Assembly: GCF_034702125.1 (NCBI RefSeq)
Contig: NC_085865.1
Span: 25,968,067-26,032,066 of the forward strand
Reading direction: 5' to 3'
DNA: 64,000 nt
From: Engraulis encrasicolus
Taxonomy: Eukaryota; Chordata; Actinopteri; Clupeiformes; Engraulidae
Part shown: one piece after another, positions 1 to 64,000 of the stretch
Numbering within the stretch: the stretch's first letter is position 1
Layout: every line of letters begins with the position of its first letter
The notes under the pieces: model-generated
What the model was told of the DNA's origin: nothing
The model's database searches: none
The model's input: the letters and a program-made list of their open reading frames with translations, nothing else
Program-made: the position numbers and the translations under genes

Positions 1-229
1 AGGTACTTCAACACCACGGCTCTAAATGAACACCTGCAAACCGGTCAAATGCTGGTGAAAATTCAGTTTGGCTGATAGAAAACAAAACGTACTTGCCACT
101 TCGACCCATTAGTGAGTGTGCATTTAGCTAGTAAGATTAACATCTATTAGACATTTTGACCGGTGATGAAAAAAGTTCAACATCCAAGACCAATCATTTT
201 GGGATGTGTGTCTGATCTCCCAGACGTAC

Positions 230-26289
<26,060 letters not shown>

Positions 26290-26773
26290 CTCACTGGTGG
26301 GGCTACAGGGTTGATGAGGGGTGCGTGCGGACTTGAAATTCTGAACAGGTTGTACAGACTGCGTAACCTACGGCAAAAACAGAGCGTGTGTTACTGCAAG
26401 GTGATCATAACTGATTTGGAGTGACTGTAACCTACTGAGTCAAGGCAAGGCATCGGTACGCATTGATAAGTTAAAATGGTATAGCCTAGTAGTAAATGCC
26501 CGGTAGGCTACGCCTGCACAAACTTAATGTGCAGTGTGCACTCTGCACTATCAAGGGCAACATCCTTCGCTGAAGCACTGTTTTGAGACACACCTTTTGA
26601 AGACTTGCAATATTGTAACCTGTCATCTGTTAATAAGTAGGCTAATTGTCCATCTGCAGACGAATTACTTTGGTGCTCAGCTCTTCAGACGACCTTTTGG
26701 CCAGATGAATGAACGCAGCATCAAATGAAGTTGATGCAATGAACAAGGAGACATGAAATATAATACTCTCCAN

Positions 26774-26965
26774 CAGCGCTGTAGTCTACTTTTTTTTTAA
26801 GTGGGTATACTGTACATTTGAGCATTTTTTGAAGTGGGTATACTGTATATATTTTTGCTATTCAAAACAATGGATCAATCAATTTTAAGTGGGTATACTG
26901 AAATCCCTAAAATTTAGAAGTGGGTATACTCCGTATACCCGCGTTCTACGTAGACTACACCACTG
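26774..26965. mobile_element. 192-bp hAT MITE, GTGTAGTCTAC family, copy 1
   Basis: Ends CAGCGCTGTAGTCTAC and GTAGACTACACCACTG. The interior has four AGTGGGTATACT repeats. The 8-bp duplication is CTCTCCAN / CTCTCCAA, with the window's only N in the left copy. It lies near the oplah 5' end. Confidence 0.88.
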
Positions 26966-27138
26966 CTCTCCAAAGAGCACATGTTGTGCTATGGCTCATA
27001 CGAAAACACAGCAAGCAATTGACAGTAAGCTGCTTCTCAATTATCAACAAAACCTTACAGGCTGCTCGGCTGCACTGTGTCATGCAAATACGAGTTGCGC
27101 AATAAAAGCCTTATTTTTTCATTGCATAGTCTACTTAC

Positions 27139-27290
27139 GTTCTTGTCCACCCAGACAACAGTCGGCTGCAGATAAATTCGCCTCGTAAAAGCCCCGCCGT
27201 CTACACACCGAGCTGAAGCTCTGTTCAGTCCGATTTGCTGGAAATCTTACTCCACCCCCTGCTTAGGGGGCGGTGCCTGACACGGCTGAA
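27139..27290 (-). promoter_or_regulatory. oplah: oplah non-coding first exon and promoter
   Basis: A consensus donor (GTAAGT on the minus strand, plus positions 27133-27138) ends a GC-richer stretch just upstream of the coding exons. A GC box (GGGGGCGGTG, about 27266-27275) lies behind it. I infer a 5' UTR exon ending at 27139 with transcription starting near 27.2 kb. The acceptor of the exon carrying the ATG is uncertain (candidates near 26350 and 26370). Confidence 0.6.
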
Positions 27291-27589
27291 GGGGGAATTC
27301 TTTCAATACATTTCTGATGTGACATAAAGCAAAAAGAAAGATAGCTACAACTGAGGCCTTATTACTAATATAAAGCAGCTACATGCCATAATCATTTACT
27401 TAGTTATGTAAAATCAGTGCATTGTAAAGTGTATCATACAGAATACAGTGTTATAAACATTACATAATACATTTCAGGCTACTTTGCTATTTTGTCACTG
27501 CTGTAGGCCTATTCATATTTCTGTGTAGGCCTATTCTATAGTAGGCTATGGTGGACGAATCGGTGGCAGAGTTCAGTCATATTTTGGGC

Positions 27590-27593
<4 letters not shown>

Positions 27594-27679
<86 letters not shown>
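27594..27679. repeat. GA microsatellite
   Basis: About 43 GA units, 300 bp upstream of the inferred oplah promoter. Confidence 0.96.
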
Positions 27680-27680
<1 letters not shown>

Positions 27681-28170
27681 AAAATCCAGTGTCAGAGTGG
27701 GCAGTAACAGTTTATTGCAGTTTAGGTAAATACAGTCTGGTAAAGGCAAGAGGTATTTAAATAGATGTATTATTGAAAATATAAAGTCAACCGCCAAGAC
27801 GTATTATTGACCTGCAAATATTAAGGCACACTGGTAAAATTATCATCATCAACACTAAAAGGCCTGCTTAGGGCATCATCAATCTGGACTGAGCAGCACT
27901 AGTCTACCCGGACGTCTTCTTTGCACGCTCAATCCATTCTAACAGGCTTTAGCAAAACACAAGCCAAACTCAACACTCAGGTTACTCAGTCACTCGTTGC
28001 ATACTAATTCACTGAAACAGGGTACATTCCATGACATAATTCTTTCGTCCTCACATCCTCATTTCCTCCACTCTCTCCGTTCCTCCTCCTCTGGAGGAAT
28101 CAGAAAAGGAATCAAGGAAGGATGGAGGAATCAAGCGTCATCCGTCCATCTCATCATCTAACCTCCCAGC
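27680..28170. other. Intergenic DNA between oplah promoter and sharpin 3' end
   Basis: No coding potential or repeat recognised. Confidence 0.45.
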
Positions 28171-28470
28171 CTCGCCTTGTGCTTGTGGCCTCAAGATGGG
28201 AGGCAAGACGAAAAGTTTTATTCAATGTCTTGCAAAAGCACAATTCAAAGGACATTTTGTCTTTGCAAGCAGGACGTTGAATGAGGACGTTCAATATCCT
28301 AAGTCCTGTCCTCCCCATGTGCTTGTGGCCTTGTGATGACGTCACAAGACGTCAATGACAACAGAAGTTTAATTCAATATCTCGCAAAATCACAATTGAA
28401 AGGTGATTTTCTCATTAGCAATCAGGATTTTGAATGGGGGAAAAGTCCCCCAGAAGTTCTTGTGGCTAGG
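28170..28470 (+). repeat. Diverged tandem pair of about 145 bp
   Basis: GTGCTTGTGGCCTCAAGATG (28177) and GTGCTTGTGGCCTTGTGATG (28319) start two units sharing AATTCAATRTCTYGCAAAA and a TTTGAATG/TTGAATGA block. An inverted piece (GTAAGGCCACAAGCACAGG) lies at about 28741. Confidence 0.65.
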
Positions 28471-28523
28471 TTGACAGCAGAGAGATGTTCTCCACGGAGG
28501 CAGGATGTCATGTGAAGTGTAAG

Positions 28524-28659
28524 TCTCAAAAGAAAGTGAATAAAGAAGCCCTCATCAGATTTATTTTTTCATTTTTAATCGCCTCACATCATGATGTGAG
28601 GCGATTAAAAATGAAAAAAGAAATCTGATGAGTGCTTCTTTATTCACTTTCTTTTGAGA
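28524..28659. repeat. 136-bp near-perfect palindrome
   Basis: Arms of 68 bp centred between 28591 and 28592 match with two mismatches (TCTCAAAAGAAAGTGAATAA at the left, its inverse at the right). Confidence 0.9.
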
Positions 28660-30006
28660 TTTGAGTTCATTCATTGACAAAGTTAAGCACCCAGTGTAAA
28701 GTATAAGAAGAGCACGCTTCCTGATCTTTCTATGTGAAGTGTAAGGCCACAAGCACAGGTGGAGGACGGGAAGCAGGATATTGGGAATAACCCTAAACCT
28801 AGGTATGCAACACGTTAAAGGGGCATTCCAAAGTCTGGACTAGATCTGGGCTTCACTTCCTTAACAATGATGAGAAAGAAAGGGGCAGCAGTCTGAGAAA
28901 GTGTGGTGCACGTGTGAGAGTGAGAATAGCTTCCTTTAAAATCAATCAAGTTACTTTGGTGATTAACAAACCAGAAGTGCAATCGCATGTGCATAATGCT
29001 GCCATAAAAAGACAACAGGGGTAACCAAGGTCATCCTGCGTAGTCTGCCACTCGGAGCCTCGAACCCACAACCTACCAGTCAGCGCTCCAGTCTGGCATT
29101 GGAGGCACCGATAGCTAAAGATCCAGACCGACAGCTCAGGGCTACTGATACTGTATGAGGGTTTGGGAGGGAGTTTTACTAACGTTCTTCTACGACCAAA
29201 CTCGCTGGCATCCATCATAACAGCAATAACGACACATTTTCTCAAAACGGAGTTTAGACTGGAAATTCACTTTTCAACACCTTGTTTGTCTTGGGACTAA
29301 ATCTTTTACTTCTTTCTGTCCTAAGAAAGTATGTAATATGCCCTATCATTGTGCCAGCAACACATTTGAATAGGCAGTAAGACGCCTTCTTTGAAGTTTC
29401 CAGTTACCTACAACTCAACTCTTTGGATAGCATGATCTGGGCGAATAAGGATCTTCCCAGACACAACGTTACAGTCATTTGTCTCAGCTGCAATGTTTCA
29501 CGTAGCGACAACATTTTACCTTTGTAAGGCAGAATAAGAAGCTGCATCCCTGGGGATAGATTCAATGCAAGGTAATGCACTAGTTTTATAAACCCAAGCT
29601 TGCAGCGAGGGCTTATACAAAGGACACTTATTGTCATAGAACAGTAACAACGGCAGTAAATGGCTCTTAATTTTCATAAGAATAAACTAGTCGTTAAAAT
29701 AAAATAAAACAAAATAAAAGGACACAGTAAAGACGTATAGCTGCTTAAGTGCACAGTCAGTCCAGTCTTCATCCATACTGTTACGAGAACAAAACAAACT
29801 GTTGTACTGCAGTGCAAGAACTGCAGTGTTACTGCAGTATCAATGCAGAGAATGCCGTGATGTGGACACAAAAACACAGCAATCCTTCAGAACTGCAGTC
29901 CAACTGTCATTTTGTCTCATAAGGGTATTGGAACATTTGTCATTTGTAGCTTTGGTAGTAATACTAATTTGCGAGCTTTGGCACATGCTTTCTCCGTCGC
30001 ACATGC
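28560..30006 (-). other. sharpin: Downstream region / likely 3' UTR of long sharpin
   Basis: No further coding exon was seen. The nearest minus-strand AATAAA signals are at 28639-28644 and 28560-28565, inside a hairpin. A SINE-like fragment (about 29035-29200) interrupts the stretch, so the true 3' end is uncertain. Confidence 0.35.
29035..29200 (-). repeat. SINE-like fragment of the same family
   Basis: CCTCGAACCCACAACCTACC (inverse B box) and TTTGGGAGGGAGTTTTACTA relate it to the copies at 46.0 and 50.4 kb. Confidence 0.55.
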
Positions 30007-49120
<19,114 letters not shown>

Positions 49121-49475
49121 TTCGCTGATGTCTTCAGGCGGGGTTTACGGTCAAAAGACACACAGCGGTTGTATATTGTCCGTCGTGGTACTGCCACAAG
49201 AAACCTGGCGTATATTTACCAATAACCTTCGTGTAAAATTCCCAACTTCATCGTTCTGCATAGATGTACCTTGCTAGCTCATGCTAACAACAACGTAGTC
49301 ACAACAGGAAGCGCGTACGCGCTGTAAACTCTCCTGTGAAACGTTGCGCCTCCAACGTTGGATCCGAGTGTTGAAATGTGCTGGAGGGCAACACTCTGGC
49401 TTCTACCCCGGTCAGAGGACACCGAGGGGATGTCCAACTTCATTTTGCCATAAAGTGCACGATGAGTCATCATGA
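49121..49475 (-). promoter_or_regulatory. sharpin: sharpin 5' UTR and promoter region
   Basis: An in-frame TAA lies 27 nt before the chosen ATG, so that ATG is the start. The stretch has little repeat content, several CpGs and GCGTACGCGC near 49310-49320, consistent with a TATA-less housekeeping promoter. The transcription start cannot be placed exactly. Confidence 0.5.
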
Positions 49476-49539
49476 GATCAGCAAGTATCTACAAAGTGGC
49501 AGGGTTTCGTTTAATCTGTAAATACCTTTAAACATAATA

Positions 49540-49690
49540 ATAATTGGCTAATAATAATAATAATAATAATTGGCTAATAATAATAATAATAATAGCCTAA
49601 TAATGATAATAATAATAACAATAATAATAATAAGAAACATGATATGTAGTAACATAATAATGAAATAATATTATTATTAATAATACTTTG
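49540..49690. repeat. AAT-rich array
   Basis: TAATAATAATTGGC repeated and imperfect AAT units upstream of sharpin. Confidence 0.88.
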
Positions 49691-50109
49691 GTACGCCTTT
49701 CTAAACACTCAAGGACACTATCATAGGCGAACATTAAAAGTCATCAATAAAAACATACTCCTGAGCAGCACAGTATCACATAAAAATGATTATTATCATT
49801 AGCCTAGTTTTCGCAAGTGGTCAGCAAGTGGTCCTGGTTGACCTTACTGTCCCCTGGGAAGACCAAATGGAGGAGGCCTAGGCCCAAATATGCAGAGATA
49901 GTGGCGGAATGCCAGAGCAACGGCTGGAAAGCTTGCTGTTAGCCACTGGAGGTTGGGTGCCAGGGCTTTGCGGGTCAATCACTAGCTATCCCGCACTCTC
50001 AAACTGCTTGGAGAAAGCAGAAGAGCCATCAAAACTATCAGGCTAGGGAGAAGGCCTCAAGGTGACTAAGGGATGGGGTTCGTAACTGATGATGTGTCCA
50101 AGTGGCGGT

Positions 50110-50950
50110 GTATTGAAAAACTGTTACATTATTATTAGGCCTACACTAATTACATTAATGAATACGATAATTAGGCCTAAATAAAAAAAGAAAGGAATGA
50201 GAAATTTAACAGTGCAATGAAAGTGAAATTCTAACTGGAACAGATTTTTGAGTCTGGTTTTGAAGAGGGGAAGAGAGGTAATGTTACGGATGTCAGGGGG
50301 GATAAGGAGCACTTTGTTCCCCGTGGAGGCGAGCAGACAGACCAGTGAGGAGCATGGAGGAATACGGTCTGGGACAGTGAGAAGGAGTAATGTGGAGAAG
50401 ATCAAACTGGGAGGTGCAAGGTCGTGGGTGGCCCATGTAACGGAGGCTAACTAGCACAGAGTTGGCGTAGAACGTTGGTAAACCTCCCTCCGATAGCCTC
50501 ATACAGTCTCGTGCCGTTGGGCCGAGAGACTAGTTTCTTGGCCCAGCGGTATCGTACTGTGTCTCCCATTGCCGAACCGTTGTAGTTGACGAGGTCGCAC
50601 GTTCGATCCCCGAGGGGGGTGAACAGGTGCAAGATGACCTCCGTCACAGTGGTGCCGTGACCCGGATGGGAGTGAGGTTTAAGGGGGAGAGTGTAACGGA
50701 GGCTAACTAGCACAGAGTTGGCGTAGAACGTTGGTAAACCTCCCTCCGATAGCCTCATACAGTCTCGTGCCGTTGGGCCGAGAGACTAGTCTCTTGGCCC
50801 AGCGGTATCGTACTGTGTCTCCCATTGCCGAACCGTTGTAGTTGACGAGGTCGCACGTTCGATCCCCGAGGGGGGTGAACAGGTGCAAGATGACCTCCGT
50901 CACACCCAGAAGGTGTGAAGCAGGATTTTGAAATTGATTCTGGATTTCAG
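50110..50950 (-). mobile_element. L2-like LINE fragment interrupted by a tandem insertion
   Basis: The minus strand reads SLPLFKTRLKNLFQLEF at 50225-50280, and the plus strand reads GGTGCAAGGTCGTGGGTGGC then, after the 50437-50904 insertion, GTGTGAAGCAGGATTTTGAA. This is a familiar fish LINE 3' sequence split in two. Confidence 0.5.
50437..50904 (+). repeat. Tandem pair of a 256-bp tRNA-like element with inverted ends
   Basis: Two head-to-tail copies (50437-50692 and 50693-50904), nearly identical. Each starts GTAACGGAGGCTAACTAGCA and carries A-box-like TGGCCCAGCGGT and B-box-like GTTCGATCCCC. Each ends near GACCTCCGTCAC, the inverse of its start. Confidence 0.8.
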
Positions 50951-51424
50951 GGATTTCAGTATACCCACTTAAAGGGGTATGCCACTATTTTGGGGCTTAA
51001 TACAGTTAAAATCGTTGGCTGGGGTTTATAAAGGTGGTAAAGTGTCTTATTTTTCATGTTAAGCGTTGTCTTGCTGTAAGACAAGTTAAAAGAGGGAATA
51101 TGTCGCTAAGCTAGTGAAAGTCAATGTATCCGTGTAGCATAGTAGCATGCTACATGGATACATTGACTTTCACTAGCTTAGCGACATATTCCCTCTTTTA
51201 ACTTGTCTTACAGCAAGACAACGGCTTACATGAAAAATAAAACACTTTACCACCTTTATAAACCCCAGCCGACGATTTTAACTGTATTAAGCCCCAAAAT
51301 AGTGGCATACCCCTTTAAAATTGATTGATCCATTGTTTTGAATAGCACAAATATATACAGTAGCCACTTCTAAAAATCTCAAATATACAGTATACCCACC
51401 ATAAAAAAGTAGACTACACCACTG
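50948..51424. mobile_element. hAT MITE copy 3, truncated and split by a TTAA fold-back element
   Basis: Reverse-oriented copy of the same MITE lacking about 60 bp at its left end. It ends GTAGACTACACCACTG at 51424 and is interrupted at 50973-51314. Confidence 0.85.
50973..51314. mobile_element. Fully palindromic TTAA-site MITE nested in a hAT MITE
   Basis: 342 bp that fold onto themselves, ends AGGGGTATGCCACTATTTTG and its inverse, flanked by TTAA at 50969-50972 and 51315-51318. The uninterrupted MITE copies show a single TTAA here, proving insertion with a piggyBac-like TTAA duplication. Confidence 0.88.
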
Positions 51425-51444
51425 GTGAAGATGTTGTAGTGGGT

Positions 51445-51835
51445 GTAACGGAGGTCAACTAGCAGAGTGTGGCAAGGAACGAGTAAACCTCCCTCCCGAA
51501 GCCTCATCGGTAGCGCTGGGCTATCAGACTGGTCCTTAGCTCAGTGGTATTGTGTTGTGCATCCCATGCCGAACTGCTGCATTGACGTGGACGTGGACAT
51601 TCAAGACCCCAAGGGACAGCCTGCGCGGGATCACCTTAGTCCTTATACTGATGCCGTTGACCCGGGATGAGAGTGAGGTTTCGGTAGCACTGGGCAGCTC
51701 CTTTAGTTCAGTGATATCGTGCTGTGCCTCCCATGCCCAAACCGATGCGTTGACAAGGAGGTGGTGAGTTCGAAACCCCGAGGGGATGGAGTGCGCCGGA
51801 ACACCTCAGTTACATGGGGTAAAGTGGTGAAATTA
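51445..51835 (+). repeat. Diverged relatives of the 256-bp tRNA-like element
   Basis: GTAACGGAGGTCAACTAGCA followed by ACCTCCCTCCCGAAGCCTCA and CTCAGTGGTATTGTGTTGTG, then a second partial unit with CCTCCCATGCCCAAACCGAT. Same family as 50437-50904, older. Confidence 0.65.
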
Positions 51836-51839
51836 AGGG

Positions 51840-52919
51840 GTTTTGGTAATGATGCAGCCAGTTGTTCTGGACCAATTGGGATTTGTGGAGGGATTAACAA
51901 CCATCTGCGTGGAAACCAGGTTATGATTTATGAGGAAGACCAAAGAAATGGGGTTATCATTAGGACCTGACATTATTTTTTTGCTCACAGGCCACAATGG
52001 CTAGTGGTTTTCCAGAGTCAGTGGCCATTCAGCCTCTCTACTAACCACAGTTTTGTTTTTCAGTATTTTCTTTACCATGATACATCATGGGGGCTTTCAG
52101 ATGACCTTGTCCTGGGTCTGGGCAAAGCTGTCCACGGCCCTGCAACAGAGTACAGGTGGGCGAGTAAGTCTGGTGGTTGGAGAATTTTGCCAAACAGGAC
52201 TTGCCTTCATTGGAGTAGATGAGAACAGGGTAGTCTGATCAAGTGTGCCTGGTCGTCTTGACCAAACTCAGTGTGAGATTGGTTCCATATTAGTTAATGC
52301 AATTTATAATTTGGCAATGCTGCCACAGAAATATGTCACGGTTGGGCTTTCATATCAAGTCAGAACTATTAGACTGTTGATGCCAATTTCACCTGGAGTC
52401 TATATCAATTATATTACGGGCCTGTTAGACTAGGCTACATCTGTTGGGTGTTGCACAAGGTTTTTATTTTTTTAAATCATAACAAGTTACACTAAGTTTT
52501 ATGGTAGTATTGTTTTATTGTAGGCTAGGGTACAGTTGTTATAGGCCTATATTCATGCATCTATTAGGCTATGTGTACTTCTGGTCTATGTAAGATGGCA
52601 ATTAAGGTTTTTTTGTATTCTACTGTATTCTATCACAACAACTGATCTGTGAGATTGCACTCATAGTTATTAAATAACAGATGGTTTCCTTTCCTTGTTT
52701 TTCTTCTATCACCTCCTCTGGTTACACACACTAGGGCCTAATTTGTTTGAGACTAAAGCATATGCATGCATTCAAAATCATACTGACATAGATTCTGACA
52801 TGTTTGTTTTTCAATATTTTCAAGATCTTTTTGAGATAAATAAATATAATTGTTAATAGACATAAATAGAACACACATTTGTTGCTTGTAGGATTGAAAT
52901 ACTTGGCAACCAATGGTGA
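51840..52919. other. Intergenic DNA upstream of maf1
   Basis: Short ORFs are not conserved-looking. Some stretches (AGGCCTATATTCATGCATCT near 52542) look repeat-derived. No gene called. Confidence 0.4.
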
Positions 52920-53534
52920 CATCGCATTTCTTTCCAGCCCCGTTCAGAGGGCGTGGCCTTTCACAATGGAAATTTGTGCTATCAACATTGGTAGGCGGGG
53001 TGTATTCGCATCAAGACCTAGCTCTGTTAAATCGCCATTTCCTAACGCTTCAAGGTACAAACAGTAAGCAGATTAATTTCGCAGTTATTACAAAACAACA
53101 TTAAGGACCCGTCGATCAAGTCGCTGAATTAATCTGCGACTGTGATCTGTTTTTGGACCAATCTTTACCAAACGCAAATCGGGGATGCTGCAATTGGAGT
53201 CTGTGATCCACAAACCATCGTCGGATTTAATGTCTCATTTAATCACTAAAAGCAGTTTTTCGATAAATTCGTTTAGAAGAAGTCATTTTCGACCGAGCCA
53301 TTTCGCAAGATGCTAAATTGTACCAGAAATATTTTCGATTGTTGATATTTTTGCTCGACCCACAGTAGCTCAGAGGATCCAACGGAGGCTAACTGAAAAC
53401 GACAACAACAACCACATCAGCTGTGTTTTGTCAGAACTTGGGAAAATACCACACTGATTTTGAAGCCTACTACATTCAGTAGTTAATATTTTACGAAGCT
53501 TTTGGTTGAATATCCACACAAAGAAACGTCAAAG
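52920..53534 (+). promoter_or_regulatory. maf1: maf1 promoter and non-coding first exon
   Basis: A consensus donor AAAG/GTAAGA at 53534/53535 ends a repeat-free stretch. It follows GC-box-like GGGCGTGGCC (about 52949) and GGCGGGG (about 52994). The next acceptor is the AG directly before the ATG at 54107. Confidence 0.6.
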
Positions 53535-54106
53535 GTAAGAAATCGATGCTTAACTGTCTCTGTTAGTTAGGCTACAATAACAAGTCAGCCCAATTCTTCA
53601 GGACTGATAGATGGTCGACAAAACCATTTAATCGCTAACCATCAACGCTTTCTCTTTTACATCGTTTCAAGTCAAACCAATGGTCGGTTTATCTGTGAAA
53701 CGCTGCATACTTTTGGTTTGTCTAAACAAGGAAATCACCCAGATCAGGAAGGCTTTGACGCGAGTTATGAACAGTACGGGTGGGGGAGGGGATGGGTCCG
53801 ACGTAAGGATTGTTCCATTTATAAAATGTTTGAGTAAATTTGAGACATGTCAACCACTTTATGCTTGCTCCATAAAGCGCATTTTGTGAAGACTGTGATT
53901 GTACAGTATCGTGCACTGATGAATTTCGATTTGGGTCGATTACCTCACAGTGCATAGTCATGAAAAAAAAAACTTGAATTGGGGCTACTGTAACAGGAAG
54001 TTATCTTGCATGAACCTGTCTGCAAGTTCTGTGTGACGCATATCATTTATTGCACCACTAAAAACAGTGTTTTTCCATCCCTCCCAATGTCCCCAAACAC
54101 CACCAG

Positions 54107-62894
<8,788 letters not shown>

Positions 62895-64000
62895 AGCTTT
62901 CTCAGGGATGATGCTGAAGACTCAACTCTCCAAAGTCTTTTGCTCAAGGAGTCTACATCGTCGTGTACAACTTTCTTTATGCGTCTCTTCTCAGCTTGAC
63001 CATCTTTTTTTTTCCCTCGACGGATGAGTGAACTGCCATCTTTTTCTTTTTTGCCTGTGCTGAAGAGCCATCCGCTCATACATGTACTGTACATACTAAT
63101 GTGTACGAAGAATGAAAGGAGAAAATACTCCTGGATGTCAGTTCTCTTGTCCTTGGATTAGCTTGTGTTTAAAGACAGCCCTTCAGTTATGTTTTTATGG
63201 GCGTTTTGGTGTCTACATCAGCCTCCAATAAGACTGTTCTTCAAGCAAAGGATGAAGAGGATTTACATGTGTGAAGAAGAGAATCCATAGACTTTCACTA
63301 AAAGCTGGCTTTCTTTTATGTTGTAGTGTTGTCCTGGCTCTGGAAAGTAGGATGTTTTTTTTGTTTTTTTTTAAAGGCAGAGATGTTGTCCTCTACAGTG
63401 GCTAAACAACTCTTCACCAGCAACGAGGACAGCAAATGGGCCGCTCTCAACCAATGAGGAGAGGGAATGGGCCGCTCTCAACCAATCAGACTGAACTGAA
63501 ACTAGTGTGACCAGAGAGGTCACTGGGATTGGCCATGCTATCGCAAGTTTGCATTACCCATTGGTTTGTTTGTGTGTACGTGTGTCTGTTCACTTCTTAA
63601 CATTTCAGTTTTTAAGCCATGTTGGTTTGTGTGACGCTCATTTTGTAGCACTGAGCTGGTGTTAAACTCCAGCAATGTATCCCCAGTGAGTTTCCATGGC
63701 AACTTTCGTGGATTTGAACGCCTGTCATCAGCACAAGGAGGTGTTTTTTTCTGAATGTCAGCCAGGGCTAGTTTCTGTAACATTGAGTTCAAGAGACATT
63801 TCTCCACATCTTTAAAAATGTTTATGGCGTATGTGGAGAGCATGGATTAGTCGCAACCCTGTTGATGTAGACTAGTCTATCGTCTGATATACAGTAGTAA
63901 CATGTCTTATCCCAGTTTTAGTTCTTACGGAGTAAAGTGGCAAGATGTGTTGTGTTACGGTACCTAGATCCATGTCCCAGCATCACCTCCTCCTAGTGCA
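62895..64000 (+). other. maf1: maf1 3' UTR (runs to window edge)
   Basis: No further ORF and no AATAAA before base 64000, so the transcript end may lie outside. It contains a direct repeat of about 21 nt (ATGGGCCGCTCTCAACCAAT, near 63436 and 63467). Confidence 0.55.

Noticed and set aside
52004..52433. Short plus-strand open frames upstream of maf1
   Set aside because: No splice structure, domain or resemblance to a known protein.

Overview
The window is vertebrate nuclear DNA, almost certainly from a teleost fish. It has small exons with GT/AG introns, dense CA/GT and GA/CT microsatellites, fish-type L2 LINEs with an ATGTA-type tail, tRNA-derived SINEs, many hAT-type MITEs and a Tc1-like element. 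No prokaryotic, organellar or viral genes were seen. There is one ambiguous base (N) at 26773.

Three genes can be read exon by exon. All internal exon phases agree, and the order oplah - sharpin - maf1 has a counterpart on human 8q24.3, where OPLAH, SHARPIN and MAF1 lie close together. (1) oplah (5-oxoprolinase, gamma-glutamyl cycle) is on the minus strand. Twenty-one coding exons run from 26289 down to 230 and encode the first 1074 residues; the last part, about 210 residues by comparison with the 1288-residue human protein, lies off the left edge. A non-coding first exon and a GC-box promoter lie near 27.14-27.29 kb. (2) sharpin (LUBAC subunit) is on the minus strand, 49120 down to 30007. 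Its N-terminus is SHARPIN-type (PH-like fold, UBL, NZF zinc finger), but in-frame downstream exons encode a complete RING1-IBR-RING2 module ending like HOIL-1/RBCK1, with the RING2 catalytic cysteine kept. A separate exon at 39312-39392 with an excellent acceptor gives an alternative stop just after the NZF, which would yield a short protein shaped like mammalian SHARPIN. (3) maf1 (RNA polymerase III repressor) is on the plus strand, divergent from sharpin, with seven coding exons from 54107 to 62894 (245 aa).

The rest is introns and intergenic DNA filled with repeats. An antisense L2-type LINE (21.5-23.7 kb) and many microsatellites sit in oplah introns. MITEs with perfect 8-bp target duplications are scattered throughout. 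A 1.4-kb AAGTGYACTT-rich element (31.4-32.8 kb) and a 1.3-kb Tc1 fold-back (41.9-43.2 kb) lie in sharpin introns. A nested repeat cluster (49.9-51.9 kb) separates the divergent sharpin and maf1 promoters.

The most interesting signals are the SHARPIN/HOIL-1 hybrid architecture with its alternative terminal exon, a minisatellite built from that exon's stop-codon end, serial copies of the maf1 exon 2 donor end in intron 2, a partial tandem duplication of sharpin exon 4, and CT microsatellites lying at at least eight 3' splice sites.
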